Source: Eudorina sp. 2006-703-Eu-15 (lineage: Eukaryota; Chlorophyta; Chlorophyceae; Chlamydomonadales; Volvocaceae). Taken from it: DNA of 64,000 nucleotides. The notes under the pieces were generated by a model. It made no database searches. It worked only from the letters and a program-made list of their open reading frames with translations, and was not told the DNA's origin. Position 1 is the stretch's first letter. The number at the start of each line of letters is the position of its first letter. Below are positions 46,080 to 64,000 of this stretch, piece after piece. The stretch covers positions 356,857-420,856 of the forward strand of contig BDSI01000005.1 in the NCBI GenBank assembly GCA_003117195.1, in the 5' to 3' direction. The position numbers and the translations under genes were made by a program.

Positions 46080-48567
46080 CTAGATAGCTAGATAGCTAGA
46101 TAGGCAGCGGTGAAAAGGTAGGTCTACTCCGCCTCCATGCCCCAATTATCCATCCCAATGACATGCATGTAAATCTCTACGGCGGAACGTGGCAGGAGAA
46201 CGTGCGTGCGTGTGTTTGTGAAAGTTGAGCTGTGTGTGTATAAATGTGCGTGTATATATACCAATGCCTTCTTACGCATTTATGGTATGGATGGTGCGCG
46301 CGCGCGAGTGATGGAGAGCCGGCCGGGTGTGTGTGCACGCATTGCACTGACTTACATAAAAGTACATGTTTGAATGGATATTGTTAAAAGCGTAAGTAAC
46401 GGGGTCATCGGCACAAGAGTGAATGAAAGTCTCCAGCAGGTAGGCGGGCGGGTGTCCCGGCGGGCTCGTGGCAGGATGGCCCATGGTGTAGGACTGTGGG
46501 TGGTGAGAGCTGGCAAGGGCTTCTCGAGATGCTGGGATGGTGCCTCGCACTGTATTTGAGGAGTAGGGCCGACCATAGTACGACACCTACTACACATGCA
46601 TGTGTGGCCCCTTCATTCCTTTACATGGATGGCGTCGCTGCTTGCGAGTTGCTTGCAATTGTAACCGTTACAGAGTTGCTTGCGAGTCCCGACCGGGTGT
46701 TCCAACATGCCAATCCATCCAGGCGCCTCATCGCATCTTCAATCCCTACATACCAAGGACTGCGCACCCATCCTCCATCACCCGCGGCGGGGGAAGGTCA
46801 CGCAGCCATACCCGCCAACACACCAGGTTACCAGCGCAGCGCGCCAGGATTGCCTGCCTCCTGGAAACCGCGCCAGATCCGCCGCGCGCCGAATCACATG
46901 GTGGGGAGTGAGCCGGGACTGAAACCGCGGATCTCCGGACAGAAACACAGAATGCGTGCCAGTACATATATGTGTTGGCTGTGTCGATAATGCATGGCTG
47001 TATGGGTCCGTTTTGCTCCCTGCTGTCCCGTCCGTTCTGCATGAACGTACCATCCAGCATTTCATCGCGTGCTTCAGGATGCATCGATCAATCTGCATGG
47101 GTACATGCCCCAGGGGCGCGACGCCCCACACGCACATGGCATAAGTTCGTACGGGACTTGAAGGGGGCGCGCGGCTGAAGAACTGGCTGGGACCTTTCTC
47201 GAGCGAGGTGTTCATGGCTGTGTACATATGTGTGTATGCGCGCGGTCGGTACATTGTGCGTGTTATAGGTGGCGGGCTGCTGTGGGCAATATGTAGTGCA
47301 AGGCACGGCATGAACCCGTTTATTCTGAAGTGCGTGAGGGCCTAATAATACGCGTACGCTCATTTCATCTTGCACATCCGCCGAAACAACCCGACATACA
47401 CACAAACCTGGCGATTAGGCTGTCGAGACTGCTGGCTGCTGGGATGTCGATGGTCGGCAGTGATGCGTTCCGTACAGATTACATACATGTAGGTTCGTAC
47501 ACGGCCGCCGGCGCTGCCGCCGCCGATGTGAGAACCATAACCCCTGTCCCCCTGTTTGTTTGTTTGCACCGCAGCAACGGAAATGAACCACGCATGTCAC
47601 ACACGAACAGTGCGTGGGCCCCGCGGGTCGTCGGTGGCAGCCGACGCCTAACCTCCTCACCACCAAATGCGAACGATAACGAAATCCAAGGCGCCACAAG
47701 CAAGCAAGCGCTCCGGAGACCAGCGCCGGGCCTATCTGATGACAAGGGAAGCCTGCTGTTCACCGTAATGACCGACCCTGCCTGTTGGTTCACCTTTATG
47801 ATCCTGCTTAGGGCCTCAAGTTCATGAGGCACGTATGCAGGACAAAGAGCTCAGGCAGTGATGCCCGGAATGTATGCCTGGTACGGTACAACGGTAGCCG
47901 AACGCAGGGCACGCAGACCCAAGCGAGTAGGTCAACCTAAGGACACAGACACACACAAGAAACCAGAACCACAAAAAAACACGGCCGCGCGCGCGCACGC
48001 AACCTGGGCGGGTACACGGCGTCGTCAGCGAATGAAATCCTGGTGTTTCAGCAGTGGTTTGCAATATCCATTTCGAGATAGCAAAGGCACTCCCGGATGA
48101 AAGCTCGCTCGCCCGCCGCCCGTTAGCAGTCGAGTTCGCTGCAGCTAGGTGCAGCGACGTCCATGATCGTCTACAGTATACATGTTTGGGCAGTTAGGCA
48201 TACATCCATATACCATACGGTTGGACATTGACGACGTCACGCCTTCGATAACTCGATAGCCGGCACCCGTGCATCCAGTCAGCCAGCCACACACACACAC
48301 AAAGAGGATGCGAGATAGACGTCTCTCCACGGGGCGTCTTACATCACAGTAATACATATCAACCGATACAGCACGTCAGTGTTTACCACCCGGACATTTC
48401 ATCGATGTTTCTGCAGCACCAACAGCGCACCTCCCCAGTGCGCTTGTGCCACCACCTACCAGTGCCCTTCTCACCTACCGCCCACTGATCAATTCGCGCG
48501 AGCGAGCCCGCCCAGCCCGCTCCGTCCGTTTAATCACGCGGATTCGAGCGAGTCCCGCCCGGTCCGT
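46080..48567. other. convergent intergenic region
   Basis: Lies between the 3' ends of the second metallopeptidase gene (+) and the EF-hand gene (-). It starts with a short GATAGCTA repeat (46068-46105). A GGCCCCGCGGGTCGTCGG match near 47617-47640 may be another degraded L1-like 3' end. No gene was recognised. Confidence 0.45.
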
Positions 48568-63748
<15,181 letters not shown>

Positions 63749-63751
63749 CTG

Positions 63752-63890
63752 GGAAGGGGAAGGGGGAGGAGGAGGGGCCGAGGAAAGGTAAGCCAAGGAG
63801 GAGGAGGAGGAGGAGGAGCCGAGGAACGGTACGCCAAGAACGAGGAGGAGGAGGAGGAGGAGGGCGAGGAAGGAGGGAGGTGGTAGGGAT
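63752..63890. repeat. GGA-rich tract in an intron
   Basis: GAGGAGGAGG-type purine-rich sequence upstream of the first visible exon of the EF-hand gene. On the sense strand it forms a long pyrimidine tract before the acceptor at 63749. Confidence 0.8.
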
Positions 63891-64000
63891 GGCTTGCAAA
63901 TCCGTAGAATTGTGCAGATTGCGCTGACTGCCAGGGCAGGCAGGGAGGAGGCGGAGGACCGGCTAAACATGGGCCACAGGGCAGGCCGACCCCGATTGGG

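Overview
The window looks like nuclear DNA from a green alga of the Chlamydomonas/Volvox lineage; no species is claimed. The evidence is high GC, dense introns with GTGAGT-type donors and short YAG acceptors, a TKL-type kinase behind a signal-peptide ectodomain, long proline-rich extracellular exons, and many microsatellites and small transposons. I see no bacterial operons, rRNA, tRNA or CRISPR.

Layout. 1-8.0 kb is mostly non-genic and holds transposon debris: a decayed minus-strand LINE with an RNase H domain (2.5-4.4 kb) and a hAT-type MITE inserted in a GGTCAGG-rich minisatellite (5.65-6.35 kb). At 8.06-16.54 kb (+) lies a receptor-like TKL protein kinase gene; its kinase exons can be joined with matching phases, while its ectodomain is only partly resolved. 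At 19.92-32.22 kb (+) lies a 16-exon gene for a membrane-anchored M43-like zinc metallopeptidase of 2050 aa. It has a signal peptide, HExxHxxGxxH, a Met-turn, two Cys/Trp modules, a proline-rich stalk of about 1090 aa, one TM helix and a short tail. At 35.30-46.08 kb (+) lies its tandem paralogue, 14 exons and 954 aa, which ends in the proline-rich exon and lacks the TM segment. At 48.57-63.75 kb (-), convergent with the peptidase pair, lies the 3' part of a large gene: 23 exons that keep one open frame through every junction. It encodes at least 1870 residues with four EF-hand loops, disordered Tyr/Pro/Gly-rich segments and a coiled-coil C-terminal part. I cannot name it.

The two peptidase copies share almost identical patches in otherwise diverged exons, which suggests gene conversion. 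The membrane/secreted split suggests extracellular-matrix or surface-protein processing. That role, and any link to the neighbouring receptor kinase, is inference.

Mobile DNA lies largely in introns. It includes a complete 291-bp miniature LTR retrotransposon (49-bp LTRs, PBS-like site, polypurine tract, 5-bp target duplication) in the second peptidase gene, a solo LTR of the same family with its own 5-bp duplication in the kinase gene, two copies of the MITE, a 5'-truncated L1-like element, and a set of tiny 3'-end fragments of the same L1 family. The EF-hand gene carries a different expanded simple repeat in several of its introns.
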